A DNA stretch of 64,000 nucleotides from Aldehydirespirator sp965219165 (GCA_965219165.1 CBDCMW010000002.1:3100001-3164000), one strand, 5' to 3'; numbered from the stretch's first letter, positions 16,542 through 25,326 are shown. Program-made: numbers and translations. Notes: generated by a model not told the origin, from the letters alone.

Positions 16542-17582
16542 CTACGCGGGCAGCGTTGTGGTGAAGAGGGACTGTTGCTCGGGAGAACTCACCTGTGCCG
16601 GAGGCGGTTCGGATGCCGGGGCGTCGAGGAGCGATTCGATGTCGGCGACGCTGGCCACGGGAACTGCACCTTGCCGCTCGAGGGGCTCATTGCCGGGGCC
16701 TTCCCCGGGGCCTCGCCACACCGCGACCAACCCGTAGCCGTGCTTGAGAGCCTCGGTGGCACCGGACCAGGTGCCGCCGGTCCCGTCGTCGCTGGCGACC
16801 ACCACGGTGAGCGCAGCCTGTGCGTAGATGAGCTTGTTGCGGCCCATGGCGTTGCCGGCGCTGAAGGGGGCGTCGGGGCTGTACGGGGTGCACAGGGCGG
16901 TGCTCCCGTCGTACACGGCCTTGCGCACATCGGTGCGCTTCAGCTTGCGCGAGAGCGACTCAGCCAGGATCCCGACGACGGCTCCACCCGCCTCGTGCGC
17001 CGCGTCCATGGCGAGCTGGTCCACGCCGCGGGCACCTCCCGACACCAGCGGCATGCCCCGCCGGGCCGCAAGCCGGGCGACTTCTTTGGCCACCTCCCCG
17101 CCAGCCTCGGACACGTCCCGGCTGCCGACGACGCCCAGCCCTGGGGTATTGAGCAGGTCGAGGGCGCCAGCGCCGTGCATCATCGGGGGCGCCTTGGCTG
17201 CGAGCCGGGCCAGCCACTGTTGCGGGTAGTGCTCGTCGAAGACGGTGAGCGTCCGGATGCCCGATTGCTCGAGCCGATCGAGTTCGAAGGCCACCGCGGT
17301 GGCCCTGTCCATGAGCCCAGCGATGCGATCGCCGAGATCCTTGGACAGTCCGCAGTCGGGTGCAAGTTGCTCCTCGCTGTAGGCGAGAAACATGCTCAGC
17401 GCCTCCCGCGGCTGGTCAGACTCCCCACCGGCTGCATCGGCCTCTCGGCCAGTGCTGCGAATCGAACCTCCTCCGGATAGATCGAGCAGGCTCCAGTACT
17501 CCGACGCCTTCAGCGGCCGCAGCCCCTCGGCGCAGAGGCGGCTGACGAGCAGGATCGTGGCCAGAGAGTCTTCGTGCCTCAA
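16542..17582 (-). CDS. DprA/Smf-like SLOG-domain protein
   Basis: This 346-residue protein carries a DprA-type Rossmann fold with GLGVVGSRDVSEAG and the signature VSGGARGVDQLA near the middle, plus GRNKLIYAQAAL and a GGTWSGA loop. The start is TTG at 17582, overlapping the helicase stop (TTGA). The long open extension upstream is the helicase gene in another frame. DprA proteins load RecA on incoming single-stranded DNA. Here the tight overlap with a RecQ-phosphoribosyltransferase gene points to a dedicated DNA- or nucleotide-handling pair rather than ordinary competence. Confidence 0.85.
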   Translation of the reverse strand: MRHEDSLATILLVSRLCAEGLRPLKASEYWSLLDLSGGGSIRSTGREADAAGGESDQPREALSMFLAYSEEQLAPDCGLSKDLGDRIAGLMDRATAVAFELDRLEQSGIRTLTVFDEHYPQQWLARLAAKAPPMMHGAGALDLLNTPGLGVVGSRDVSEAGGEVAKEVARLAARRGMPLVSGGARGVDQLAMDAAHEAGGAVVGILAESLSRKLKRTDVRKAVYDGSTALCTPYSPDAPFSAGNAMGRNKLIYAQAALTVVVASDDGTGGTWSGATEALKHGYGLVAVWRGPGEGPGNEPLERQGAVPVASVADIESLLDAPASEPPPAQVSSPEQQSLFTTTLPA

Positions 17583-19651
17583 CGGACTGACCTCCCGGCC
17601 GTGTCCGCCAGTGCGAACGGGAGCACCGGCCCAGCGCCCGAGTCGAGCAGTAGCGAGGCGACGACGGTCAGGGTCCAGCGTGAGTCCACCATGTCGTCCA
17701 CCAGCAGCACTGGACCGGACGGTACTTCCCCCGTGATCTCGAATGCGTCCCGCACGTTGCGGTACTGCTGCTGGCTGTTCTGCATCGTCTTCTGAGGCTC
17801 GGTATGGCGGACCTTGGCGATTACATCCTTGCAGGCGAGCCCGAGCGACTGCGCCAGCCTCGCAGCGAAGTCGGGGACCAGTTCGGGGCGGCGCAGCGAG
17901 GGCACGAATGCCACCCACTCGGGCCCAGGGTCGGGCTGCCAGCGGTCGCGGATCAGGTCCCGCGCCGCGCCTACGAGCCGGTCATCGAACTTGCCGTCCT
18001 GCTGCTTGCCGGTGCGCACGAGCCTGCCCCAGCCGCCGTCGCCCCACCGGGTGAGCGCACGCCCGTCCTCAAGCCGGTGTTCGACTGCGATCCGTTTGCC
18101 GTCCGGGAACTGCTTGCGAGGTTCGATGCGACGCTCGGACTTGCGGAGGAAGTCGATGGCCTGTTGCACGGTGGCCGGGTCGAAGCTCCGGTCCAGGCTG
18201 ACCCCGGTGCAGTTGTCGCAGATGCCGCACGGCTCGGGGTCGTGGTCGTCGAGATAGCCGCGCAGCAGCCGCATCCGGCACTGGTCGGTGCCGATGTAGT
18301 CGAGCATCTGCTGCTGCTCGGTCCTGCGCAGAGCCGTGACCGAGCTGACCCGTTCATGATCGAACGTCCAGGGTGCCAGCGTCCGCAGCCACCGGCCGCC
18401 GTCTCGCTCCACCGCGCCCTCCACTTCCAGAATCTTCAGGAGGCCCTCCAGTTGGCCCGGCCGCACATTGACCTCGTCAAGCAATTCCCGCTTCGTCATG
18501 GACACAGCCCGGCCCTCCAGCACGTCTACGACGCGCTCGGCGAGGTGATCGGGAGGAAACGCCGAGCCGATGAAGTAGTCCTGGATGTCGGCGTCCTCCG
18601 TGCCCCGCAGCAGGATTCCCAACGATTCTCTCAGGGCGCGCCCGGCCCGCCCGACCTGCTGGTAGTAGGCCACCGGCGAGCCCGGCGACTGGTAGTGGAT
18701 CACGAAGGCGAGGTCGGGCTTGTCGAATCCCATGCCCAGCGCCGAGGTGGCCACCACGACCTTCACCTCGTTGGACAGCAGCTGCTGTTCGACGGCCCGC
18801 CTGTGCTCGTCGTCGCTCTCGCCGCTGTAGGCCACCGCAGTGATGCCCCTCGAGCGGAGCCAGCCCGCGACCCGCTCGGTGTCGGCCACGGTCAGGCAGT
18901 AGACGATGCCGGTGCCCGGCAGCTCTGCGATCACGTCGGCGAGCCATGCCAGCCTCTCCGCCTGCGACGGCTTGTCCAACGCGTGGAGCCGAAGGCCGTG
19001 ACGGGCGAGCGGCCCCCTGACCGGCGCGAAGTCCGCTCCGAGCTGGGAGGTCACGTCGGCCACCACCCGGTCGTTGGCGGTGGCCGTGCAGCACAGCACC
19101 GGCACCCCGGCGGGCAGCAGGTCCAGCACCCGCACCAGACGCCGGTAGTCGGGACGGAAGTCGTGGCCCCAGTCGGAGATGCAATGTGCCTCGTCGATCA
19201 CCAGCAGGCCGCTGCGCCGACCGATCACCGGCAGAACTTCGTCGCGGAACTGCTGGTTCGCCAGCCGCTCTGGTGAGATCAACAGCACGTCCACCTCGTC
19301 TGCCTCGATCCGCTCCTCAACCTCGCCCCACTCGTCACGATTCGAGCTGTTGATGGTGACGGCCTGGACTCCAAGCCGCTCAGCAGCCTCGATCTGATTG
19401 CGCATGAGAGCGAGCAGCGGAGACACCAGCAGCGTGGGACCGAGTCCCTGGTCTCGCAGCAGCCGGGTGGCGATGAAGTACACGGCGCTCTTGCCCCAGC
19501 CGGTCCGCTGCACCAGCAGCACCCGGCCCCGCTCCCCCGCCAGTGCCAGGATCGCCTCGAGCTGATCAGCCCGGAATCCGGCCACCGGGTCGCCGGTCAG
19601 CCGCCGCAGAAGCGCGAGCGCCTCATTCTCCAGATCGCTCGAATGTTCCAT
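17579..19651 (-). CDS. RecQ-type helicase fused to a ComF-like phosphoribosyltransferase domain
   Basis: A 690-residue protein. RecQ motor: Walker A variant TGWGKS (50-55), DEAH (153-156) with CISDWGHDFRPDYR, motif VI QQVGRAGRAL (331-340). RecQ zinc cluster C458, C475, C478, C481 (EPCGICDNC). The C-terminal 150 residues end in a PRPP-binding loop VLLVDDMVDSRWT (about 648-660), a type I phosphoribosyltransferase signature as in ComF. Start ATG 19651 begins MEHSSDLENEA, and the upstream open frame overlaps vapC. It is translationally coupled to the DprA-like gene. Confidence 0.88.
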   Translation of the reverse strand: MEHSSDLENEALALLRRLTGDPVAGFRADQLEAILALAGERGRVLLVQRTGWGKSAVYFIATRLLRDQGLGPTLLVSPLLALMRNQIEAAERLGVQAVTINSSNRDEWGEVEERIEADEVDVLLISPERLANQQFRDEVLPVIGRRSGLLVIDEAHCISDWGHDFRPDYRRLVRVLDLLPAGVPVLCCTATANDRVVADVTSQLGADFAPVRGPLARHGLRLHALDKPSQAERLAWLADVIAELPGTGIVYCLTVADTERVAGWLRSRGITAVAYSGESDDEHRRAVEQQLLSNEVKVVVATSALGMGFDKPDLAFVIHYQSPGSPVAYYQQVGRAGRALRESLGILLRGTEDADIQDYFIGSAFPPDHLAERVVDVLEGRAVSMTKRELLDEVNVRPGQLEGLLKILEVEGAVERDGGRWLRTLAPWTFDHERVSSVTALRRTEQQQMLDYIGTDQCRMRLLRGYLDDHDPEPCGICDNCTGVSLDRSFDPATVQQAIDFLRKSERRIEPRKQFPDGKRIAVEHRLEDGRALTRWGDGGWGRLVRTGKQQDGKFDDRLVGAARDLIRDRWQPDPGPEWVAFVPSLRRPELVPDFAARLAQSLGLACKDVIAKVRHTEPQKTMQNSQQQYRNVRDAFEITGEVPSGPVLLVDDMVDSRWTLTVVASLLLDSGAGPVLPFALADTAGRSVR

Positions 19652-19760
19652 AGCGGCCGGAGTGTAGGAGCCCCCTGAGACAACGCTGGCGGGCCGAGCT
19701 TGATCCCTAGGCGGTGATCGGGATCTTCGAGCACTGCCGCCCGCCCAGGGCACTGGCGCG

Positions 19761-20195
19761 TCAGCCTTGCAAGGTCTGCGGAGCGACGACGAGTCCCTCG
19801 GCTGCGGCGACCGCGTGGAGGCGGCGATCCCATGCCGCCACCACGAGATGGGGGGCATCGATCTCCAGCGCACTGGCGAGGTGGACCGCATCCGCGCCGC
19901 GAAGGCTGTGGCGCTTGGCCAGCCGACCGGCGGCCTGCTCCACCCGGGCGCTGAACTCCACCGGGCGCATCGCCGCCCAGAAGTCCTCCCAGCTCCGTTC
20001 ACACCACGCCAGGCTGACTTCGTCCAGGTCGCGGTTGCGGCCCGCCGCGGCCAGCGCAGCGCACACCTCCGGGTAGGCGAGGCGGCTTGAGACCGCAGCG
20101 TCGCAGCCGTCCCAGAGCGCGGCGGCGATGTCACTGCCCGGCTCCTCGACCACCAGCTTCACCAGCGCGCTGGCGTCGAAGTACACGACGGCCAC
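19761..20195 (-). CDS. PIN-domain toxin (VapC-like)
   Basis: This 144-residue PIN ribonuclease has the first catalytic Asp in YFDASAL (D7), SSRLAYPEVCAAL with the conserved Glu, RGADAVHLASAL with the third acid, and a final Asp in AAWDRRL. The VapBC family cleaves tRNA or rRNA. It starts 3 bp after the antitoxin stop on the same strand, the usual antitoxin-then-toxin order. It lies 109 bp upstream of the helicase gene in the same direction. Confidence 0.93.
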   Translation of the reverse strand: MAVVYFDASALVKLVVEEPGSDIAAALWDGCDAAVSSRLAYPEVCAALAAAGRNRDLDEVSLAWCERSWEDFWAAMRPVEFSARVEQAAGRLAKRHSLRGADAVHLASALEIDAPHLVVAAWDRRLHAVAAAEGLVVAPQTLQG

Positions 20196-20198
20196 CGA

Positions 20199-20462
20199 TC
20201 AGCGCCGCTGCTCGCTCACCAACTCCGAGACCAGCCGACGAGGCCGCGGCCGCTCCCGACCCGTCGCCGCGGGCCGGTCCCCGCGGACCGGCCGGGCGAT
20301 GACCCCCTGCACAGTGAGGGACTCGATCATCGAAGTCGCGCCGACTCCGAGGATCCGGGCCACAGGCACGCCGCGCTCGGTCACCACGATCTCATCACCG
20401 TCCCGGACCCGGTCGAGCCAGTGGCTCAGACTTGCCCGTAACTCGGTTACTGCCACATCCAT
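20199..20462 (-). CDS. Phd/YefM-type antitoxin of the VapC-like toxin
   Basis: An 87-residue protein beginning MDVAVTELRASLSHWLDRVRDG and continuing IVVTERGVPVARILG, the classic Phd/YefM DNA-binding fold. An Arg/Pro-rich tail (ERPRPRRLVSELVSEQRR) should neutralise the toxin. ATG 20462 is preferred over an upstream ATG at 20492, because the domain starts there. A TACACT -10 lies about 10 bp before this ATG, so the message may be nearly leaderless. Coupled to vapC by a 3-bp gap. Confidence 0.9.
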   Translation of the reverse strand: MDVAVTELRASLSHWLDRVRDGDEIVVTERGVPVARILGVGATSMIESLTVQGVIARPVRGDRPAATGRERPRPRRLVSELVSEQRR

Positions 20463-20663
20463 GTCAGCAAGTGTACATCTCACAGAGCCCAATCTGTACG
20501 TCAGCTGGCTCTCGGCACGTCCACCGCCGGCCCAGGCCGCCGTCGCTGTAGGTGCAGAGGCTCATCGCCACCCCCGTATTGCTGCTCCATTGGACGAACT
20601 CTCACCGGGCTGGATCGATGATTAGGACCATGCTACATGAATATCACATTAATACTAATGACA

Positions 20664-20996
20664 TCACTGATAAGATACTGGAATGCCACACCCGCCATAT
20701 TGTCGGTGAGATCGCGCCTCGTGGACCTCACAGTCGGGACGATTGCGTTGATCCTCGGGGAGCGTCCACAGCACGACTCGAACCTCGCCCGAGCCGCTCA
20801 CGCGCGTGCGCCAGACAGTGTGGCCTCGGATGGGAAGACGCAACTGGCCTGAGCGCCCTTTGGCGCTTCCAGGATCGGAGGCGATGGCCTGCAATGCCAT
20901 CTCTACCCGCTCCGCCAGCGTGGCGAAGCGCGGGGTCGTGAGCAGCCGGTGCAGCGCCTCCCCGGCGTCAGGCTCGTAGCGCAGTACGTGCAGCAC
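20664..20996 (-). CDS. RelE/ParE-like toxin candidate, possibly frame-altered C-terminus
   Basis: GTG at 20996 has a good GAGGAG site 7 nt upstream. The 110-residue product starts VLHVLRYEPDAGEALHRLL and contains a helical pair then GHTVWRTRVSGSGEVRVVLW, a beta-strand pattern like RelE/ParE toxins. After VVLWTLPEDQ the sequence becomes Arg/His/Gly-rich and loses the expected last strand, so a frameshift or truncation is possible. It is divergent from the small gene at 21127. The assignment is tentative. Confidence 0.45.
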   Translation of the reverse strand: MLHVLRYEPDAGEALHRLLTTPRFATLAERVEMALQAIASDPGSAKGRSGQLRLPIRGHTVWRTRVSGSGEVRVVLWTLPEDQRNRPDCEVHEARSHRQYGGCGIPVSYQ

Positions 20997-21042
20997 CGTC
21001 CTACTCCTCAGTCTCCCAGATCTGCAACCACCATGCTTGTGG

Positions 21043-21088
21043 TATAGTGAAGTTGAACAATACTCAGTCCAGAACAATACTCAGTCCA
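21043..21088 (+). promoter_or_regulatory. TATAGT -10 followed by a 17-bp perfect direct repeat
   Basis: TATAGT (21043-21048) is followed by two back-to-back copies of GAACAATACTCAGTCCA (21055-21071 and 21072-21088). The position just downstream of a -10 is typical for an operator bound by a small antitoxin or regulator. It lies between the divergent RelE-like gene and the small plus-strand gene. Confidence 0.5.
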
Positions 21089-21126
21089 ACAGCCGGCCAT
21101 GCCCGCGCGCCAAGGGAATGCCGCAT

Positions 21127-21466
21127 ATGCCTCACCGTCTGCGACCCTCCGACGCATCCGAGACAGTTCCCCGAGCCGTCAGCGATTCGGAGCACCCCGC
21201 ACGCACTGCCGTGCACGATGTCGATGGAGCAGTCGGGCGCGTCCCTGCTGAGGATCTCGACCCCTTCGAGAAGGCGCTGAGGGACCGCCCTGAGATCATG
21301 AAGAGGATGGAGGCAGTCGTCGCCGACCCCTCCAAGGCCGTGCCCTCACGCCACCATCCTCCGCCAGCGAGCCAATAGCCCCGACCCCTACAAGAGGCTC
21401 CGCGACAAAGTTCGGCCGCGCTGGACGGTCTTGGTGCCTGCTCGTTTGACCACGGAGAAGGCTTGA
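21127..21466 (+). pseudogene. Small gene of unknown function, probably frameshifted
   Basis: The first frame (starting PHRLRPSDASETV) gives PAEDLDPFEKALRDRPEIMKRMEAVV and stops at 21378. The +1 frame continues without interruption into RQRANSPDPYKRLRDKVRPR and ends at 21466. Together they would make one protein of about 110 residues, so a single-base change near 21340 may have split it. It lies behind a promoter with tandem repeats and opposite the RelE-like gene, so an antitoxin role is conceivable but unproven. Confidence 0.35.
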
Positions 21467-22143
21467 TCTGATCGACCAGCGGCAACTGCAACGACAGGGT
21501 CATCGATCGTGTGCCCATGTTTGTCTCGAGTCCTCGACAAGTTCCTGGGCGTTGTCGACCAGCGATCTGGCCCTGGCAGGCGCACCCGCCAGCTCCCGTC
21601 GCCGCGCCTCTCGACGGCACGGGCCCAGGTGCCGCGGTACACCTCGGCGCCCGCCATCCGGGCCGCCTTGGCGAAGGCGTGGGTGACTCCGGCCGGGTCG
21701 ACGTGGCCCTCGTGGGCCTCGAGCATGGCTCCCACGAAGTGCTCGGGGTCGAACAGCGGCACCATCTCGGCAGCCTCGGCCACGGAGATCATCTCGGTGT
21801 CCATGCCCAGATACCGGCCCCGAGCGTGGGCCATCCTCAGCCAGTCGAGCCGCTCGGGCGTGTCGGCCAGCAACACGCCGCCGGGCTTGTGTATGCCGCA
21901 GTCCTGGCCCGAGACGCGCTCGATCTCGGCGTAGAGCTCAGTGGTGTAGCGCTGCAGCTTGGCCACATTGGGGTCGCCGTTGATGGTGTGCATTCCGCCG
22001 GCGGCGTGCCACGTGGAACCGGCGGTGAGCTCGGTGCGCTCGACGAGCACCACGTCTGTCCAACCTGCCTTGGTGAGGTGGTAGAGCACGCTGGCGCCCA
22101 CCACTCCCCCGCCGATCACCACCACTCGGGCCTCGGACTTCAT
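21388..22143 (-). pseudogene. Truncated dimethylglycine/sarcosine dehydrogenase (FAD domain start only)
   Basis: The first 190 residues are a clear FAD-dependent dimethylglycine-dehydrogenase N-terminus: VVVIGGGVVGASVLYHL, and AGSTWHAAGGMHTING with the flavin-attachment His. Family members are about 800 residues with folate-binding domains, but here similarity stops near 21570. The frame then runs through unrelated sequence to a stop at 21388. It sits behind the Rieske oxygenase on the same strand, the expected place for the next step of betaine breakdown. The break is the right edge of the island. Confidence 0.85.
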
Positions 22144-22210
22144 TCAGGCGCGTCCATGCCGTGCAGCCCGAGAAACCCTCAGGCCCGCCCCACCGCTCCA
22201 GCTTCGATCC

Positions 22211-23485
22211 TCACCCAAGCCGTGCGCTCGCCTCGATGGCCGGTGGAGCGGGGTTCTGACGGCAGCCGTAGCGCTCATTGTCGCCAGGGCCGTCACCAGC
22301 AGGAACGGTCAGCCCATCCGCGAGCGACTCGGCGGTGAGGCAGTCGGCCACCATGTTGTGGAAGCGGTGCAGCGGCTCCTCGAAACGGGGCGACAGCGGC
22401 CCGGGCGGAGCCGCTCCAAGAGCCAGTCCCCGCTGGGCCCGCTCGCAGATGTCGATGTCCTCGCTGTTGACCTCGATCCAGAACTTGCGGGTGGCGTCGA
22501 AGGCGTCGGCCGCCCGGTCGGCGTCGGTGGAGGGAGGCAGCAAGAATGTGCAGTGCTCGCGGCTGATCCCCGCCGACACCGGCTCGAGGCGGATGACGAA
22601 GGCATGGCTGGGCAGGATCGCCAGCGTCAGGTTGGGGAACACGGCCACGAATCGCCCACTCACCCCGTCGGAGGAGTCCAGGCCGGCCGCGGGGGGCAGC
22701 ACCAGCCAGTCGTCGCGGTCGTCGCCCGACACCGGCGACGTGGTCTGGCCGCAGTACATGCCCGGCCCCTGGTAGCGGTAGTGGTCACGCACCCGTGAGA
22801 CCTTGGCCAGCTCGGGATGGACCCAGGCCAGGTGGTAGTACTCCTGGAAGTTCTCCGTGATCAGCTTCCAGTTGGCGGCCACCTCGAACGTGCATCTGTC
22901 GTGGACCTGCCAGCCGTCGAATCCGTAGCCGGCCATCCGCTCGGGCAGGTCTCCCAGCCACCAGCCAAGAGGCGGGGCGCTGTCGTCCAGGCAGGCGAAC
23001 ACCTGCAGGCCCCAGGTCTCCACCCGCACCGGCAGCAGGGAGAACTCCGCCCGGTCGAAGCCCGGCCGGGGAACCTCGTCGAACAGCGGGGTGGACACCA
23101 GGGACCCGTCGAGGGCGTAACCCCAGCGGTGATAGGGGCACCGGATCGTTCCGGCCACCGAGCAGTCGGCCGCCGCCAACTCCGTTCCCCTATGCCGGCA
23201 GGCGTTGACGAACCCCCGAAGCACGCCGTCTCGGCCCCGGGTGATGAGCACCGACGTGTCGCCCACGGTGCGCACCAGCAAGCGGCCAGGCTCGGCCACC
23301 TCGGCCGCGGAGGCCACCGCCACCCAGGCCCGACCGAACAGCCGCTGCCGCTCCAGGGCGAAGAAATCGTCGTCGGTGTAGGCGGCCGGCGGAAGGCCTG
23401 TCGCGTGCTGCGGCGGCCGGCGGGTGCCAGACCAGAACCGCTCGGACGTGAAGTCGGCAGGGCCAAGGTCCAATGGCGCTCGCAT
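22211..23485 (-). CDS. Rieske non-haem iron oxygenase, glycine-betaine monooxygenase-like
   Basis: A 424-residue oxygenase alpha subunit. It has the Rieske cluster CRHRG...CPYHRWGYALDG near residues 95-115. The catalytic iron site is in ITENFQEYYHLAWVHPEL, with the distal acid in EDIDICERAQRG. It resembles GbcA/choline-monooxygenase types that demethylate quaternary amines. The start MRAPLDLGPADF at 23485 is chosen. The upstream frame to 23587 is repeat sequence. The neighbouring dimethylglycine dehydrogenase remnant supports glycine betaine as substrate. No reductase gene is adjacent. Confidence 0.85.
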   Translation of the reverse strand: MRAPLDLGPADFTSERFWSGTRRPPQHATGLPPAAYTDDDFFALERQRLFGRAWVAVASAAEVAEPGRLLVRTVGDTSVLITRGRDGVLRGFVNACRHRGTELAAADCSVAGTIRCPYHRWGYALDGSLVSTPLFDEVPRPGFDRAEFSLLPVRVETWGLQVFACLDDSAPPLGWWLGDLPERMAGYGFDGWQVHDRCTFEVAANWKLITENFQEYYHLAWVHPELAKVSRVRDHYRYQGPGMYCGQTTSPVSGDDRDDWLVLPPAAGLDSSDGVSGRFVAVFPNLTLAILPSHAFVIRLEPVSAGISREHCTFLLPPSTDADRAADAFDATRKFWIEVNSEDIDICERAQRGLALGAAPPGPLSPRFEEPLHRFHNMVADCLTAESLADGLTVPAGDGPGDNERYGCRQNPAPPAIEASARLG

Positions 23486-23553
23486 CGCGCGCAGTACACC
23501 ACGGTTGGCGCGTGCCCGCAACGCTCGGGGCCCGTCCGCTGCAACCCCGCCGC

Positions 23554-23662
23554 GTTCTGTGCGCAACAAAGCTGACCCAGACGGCATATCTGCTCACAGA
23601 CAACATCCGCCGCGTTCTGTGCGCAACCAAACCGATCCAGGCGGCATCACTGCGCACAGAAC
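23554..23662. repeat. Tandem pair of stem-loop repeats, 60-bp period
   Basis: GTTCTGTGCGCA occurs at 23554 and 23614, exactly 60 bp apart. The second copy pairs perfectly with TGCGCACAGAAC at 23651-23662 (12-bp stem, 25-nt loop). The first copy has a diverged partner near 23590. They lie between the mttB-like gene and the Rieske gene, so the structures may process or stabilise a joint transcript or act as a terminator. Confidence 0.7.
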
Positions 23663-23705
23663 AGGATGGGGAGCGGATGGTGGCCGCTGACATGAGCGAC
23701 CCGGC

Positions 23706-25241
23706 TCAGAAGTCGGTCGCTACACCGCCCTCGGCTATGCGCCGGTCAGTGAAGTCGTCCAGCTCGGCCCGAACGTCGTCGGCCAGCGCGGGCGGCTCGT
23801 AGACGTCGAGCAGCTCTGCCACTAGGCGCTCGGCGTGGTCGAGGGCGGTGGGCGAACCGGCCTCCTCCCAGGACTCGAAGTTGCGCCAGTCCGACACCAT
23901 CGGCTTGAAGAACGCATCGCGGAAACGGGCCAGCGTGTGGGCCGTGCCGAAGAAGTGACCGCCCGGGCCGACCTCCGCGATGGCGTCCACCGCCAGGGAG
24001 TCGACGTCGGTGGCTATCGGCGTCAGGAAAGCGCCCACCATGCCGAGAAGGTCGGCGTCGATCACCATCTTCTCGAAGCAGGCTTGCAGCCCGCCCTCCA
24101 TCCAGCCCGCGCCGTGCATCACCATGTGGGCGCCGCCCATGACCACGGCCCACAGCGAGAACACGCTCTCGTAGGCGGCCTGGGCATCCACCGCGTTGGC
24201 CGCGCACGCATTCGACGACCGGTACGGGATCTGATAGCGCCTGGCCAGCTGACCGCCGAGCAGCACGGCCTGCATGTACTCGGGGGTGCCGAAGGCCGGA
24301 GCGCCCGACTGCATGTCGACGTTGGAGGTGAAGCCCCCGTACATGGCCGGCGAGCCGGGCCGCACCAGCTGGGTGAAGGCGATCCCGGCCAGGGCCTCGG
24401 CGTTCTGCTGCACCACTGCGCCGGCCACGGTCACCGGCGCCATCGCCCCGGCCAGCGTGAACGGGGTGACCACCACCACCTGGTTGCGGGCCGAGAACTG
24501 CAGCATCCCCTCCAGCATCGGCGTGTCGAGGCGCAGCGGCGAGTTGCAGTTCACCACGGTGAAGATCGACGGCTGCGCCTCAAGGTCGTCGTCGCTGACG
24601 CCCCGCACGATGCGCACCATCTCCAGGCAGTCCCGGTTGCGCTGGGCGCCGAGCGAGTAGCAGTGGATGGCCTTGCGTGACAGGGTCAGCAGGTCGCGGG
24701 TGGCGACGAGATGGCGAACCGAGGAGTGGACGTCAACCGGCTCCACCGGGTAGCCGCCCGTGTGCGACACCGAGTTGAGCACCTCGCTGAGCATCACCAA
24801 GCGGCGGAAGTCCTCCCGGTTGCCTGTGCGGCGACCGCCGGACCGGTCGGCCACGTTCGGAGGACTGGCCACCGCCGCGAAGGACACGCTGCGCCCGCCC
24901 ATGGGCAGGTGCCGGGCCGGATCGGGGGCGTGCAGGACGAACTCTGAAGGCACGGTGGCCACCAGCTCGGTGACCATCTCAGGGTCGAAGCGCACCCGCT
25001 CCCCGTCGACATCAGCGCCCGCTTCGGCCCACATCCGCTGCGCGGTCGGATGCAGGAAGTCCATGCCCGTCTCTCTCAGCACGCGCAACGAGGCCTCGTG
25101 GATGGCCTCCAGCTCGTCCTCGCTCACCAGTGAGGTCGGCTCGAAGCGGCGCTCATGCAATCGCCACGGCGGCTGGACCGGCCCGCTCGGCTTCTCGACG
25201 ACAGCCTGCCTCGGCCGCCGCCGCCGACGTTCGCTGCTCAT
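23706..25241 (-). CDS. MttB-superfamily methyltransferase, second copy
   Basis: This 511-residue PF06253 methyltransferase without in-frame amber has EASLRVLRETGMDFLHP, SVSHTGGYPVEPVDV, VTPFTLAGAMAPVTVAGA, GGFTSNVDMQSGAPAFG and a C-terminal HFFGTAHTLARF. It is only moderately similar to the copy at 5992-7524 and lacks its own corrinoid protein nearby, so it would need to share the carrier encoded at 1304. It is grouped with the Rieske oxygenase on the same strand. Its 5' side faces an SDR gene across a palindromic operator-like site. Confidence 0.88.
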   Translation of the reverse strand: MSSERRRRRPRQAVVEKPSGPVQPPWRLHERRFEPTSLVSEDELEAIHEASLRVLRETGMDFLHPTAQRMWAEAGADVDGERVRFDPEMVTELVATVPSEFVLHAPDPARHLPMGGRSVSFAAVASPPNVADRSGGRRTGNREDFRRLVMLSEVLNSVSHTGGYPVEPVDVHSSVRHLVATRDLLTLSRKAIHCYSLGAQRNRDCLEMVRIVRGVSDDDLEAQPSIFTVVNCNSPLRLDTPMLEGMLQFSARNQVVVVTPFTLAGAMAPVTVAGAVVQQNAEALAGIAFTQLVRPGSPAMYGGFTSNVDMQSGAPAFGTPEYMQAVLLGGQLARRYQIPYRSSNACAANAVDAQAAYESVFSLWAVVMGGAHMVMHGAGWMEGGLQACFEKMVIDADLLGMVGAFLTPIATDVDSLAVDAIAEVGPGGHFFGTAHTLARFRDAFFKPMVSDWRNFESWEEAGSPTALDHAERLVAELLDVYEPPALADDVRAELDDFTDRRIAEGGVATDF

Positions 25242-25305
25242 TCCCGCAGGCTAGTGGACTATCCATCAACCATCGCACCACTGCACCACATATGCCGCTA
25301 TCAGC

Positions 25306-25326
25306 CAATTTCATGTAGTGAAATTG
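25306..25326. promoter_or_regulatory. Inverted repeat in a divergent promoter region
   Basis: Perfect 8-bp arms CAATTTCA and TGAAATTG are separated by TGTAG. The site lies in the AT-richer 184-bp gap between the divergent mttB-like and SDR genes, and looks like an operator for a dimeric regulator of both units. Confidence 0.55.

Noticed and set aside
20637..20852. 71-codon plus-strand frame in the AT-rich stretch
   Set aside because: No ribosome-binding site, no family, and it lies antisense to the RelE-like gene with a better RBS.
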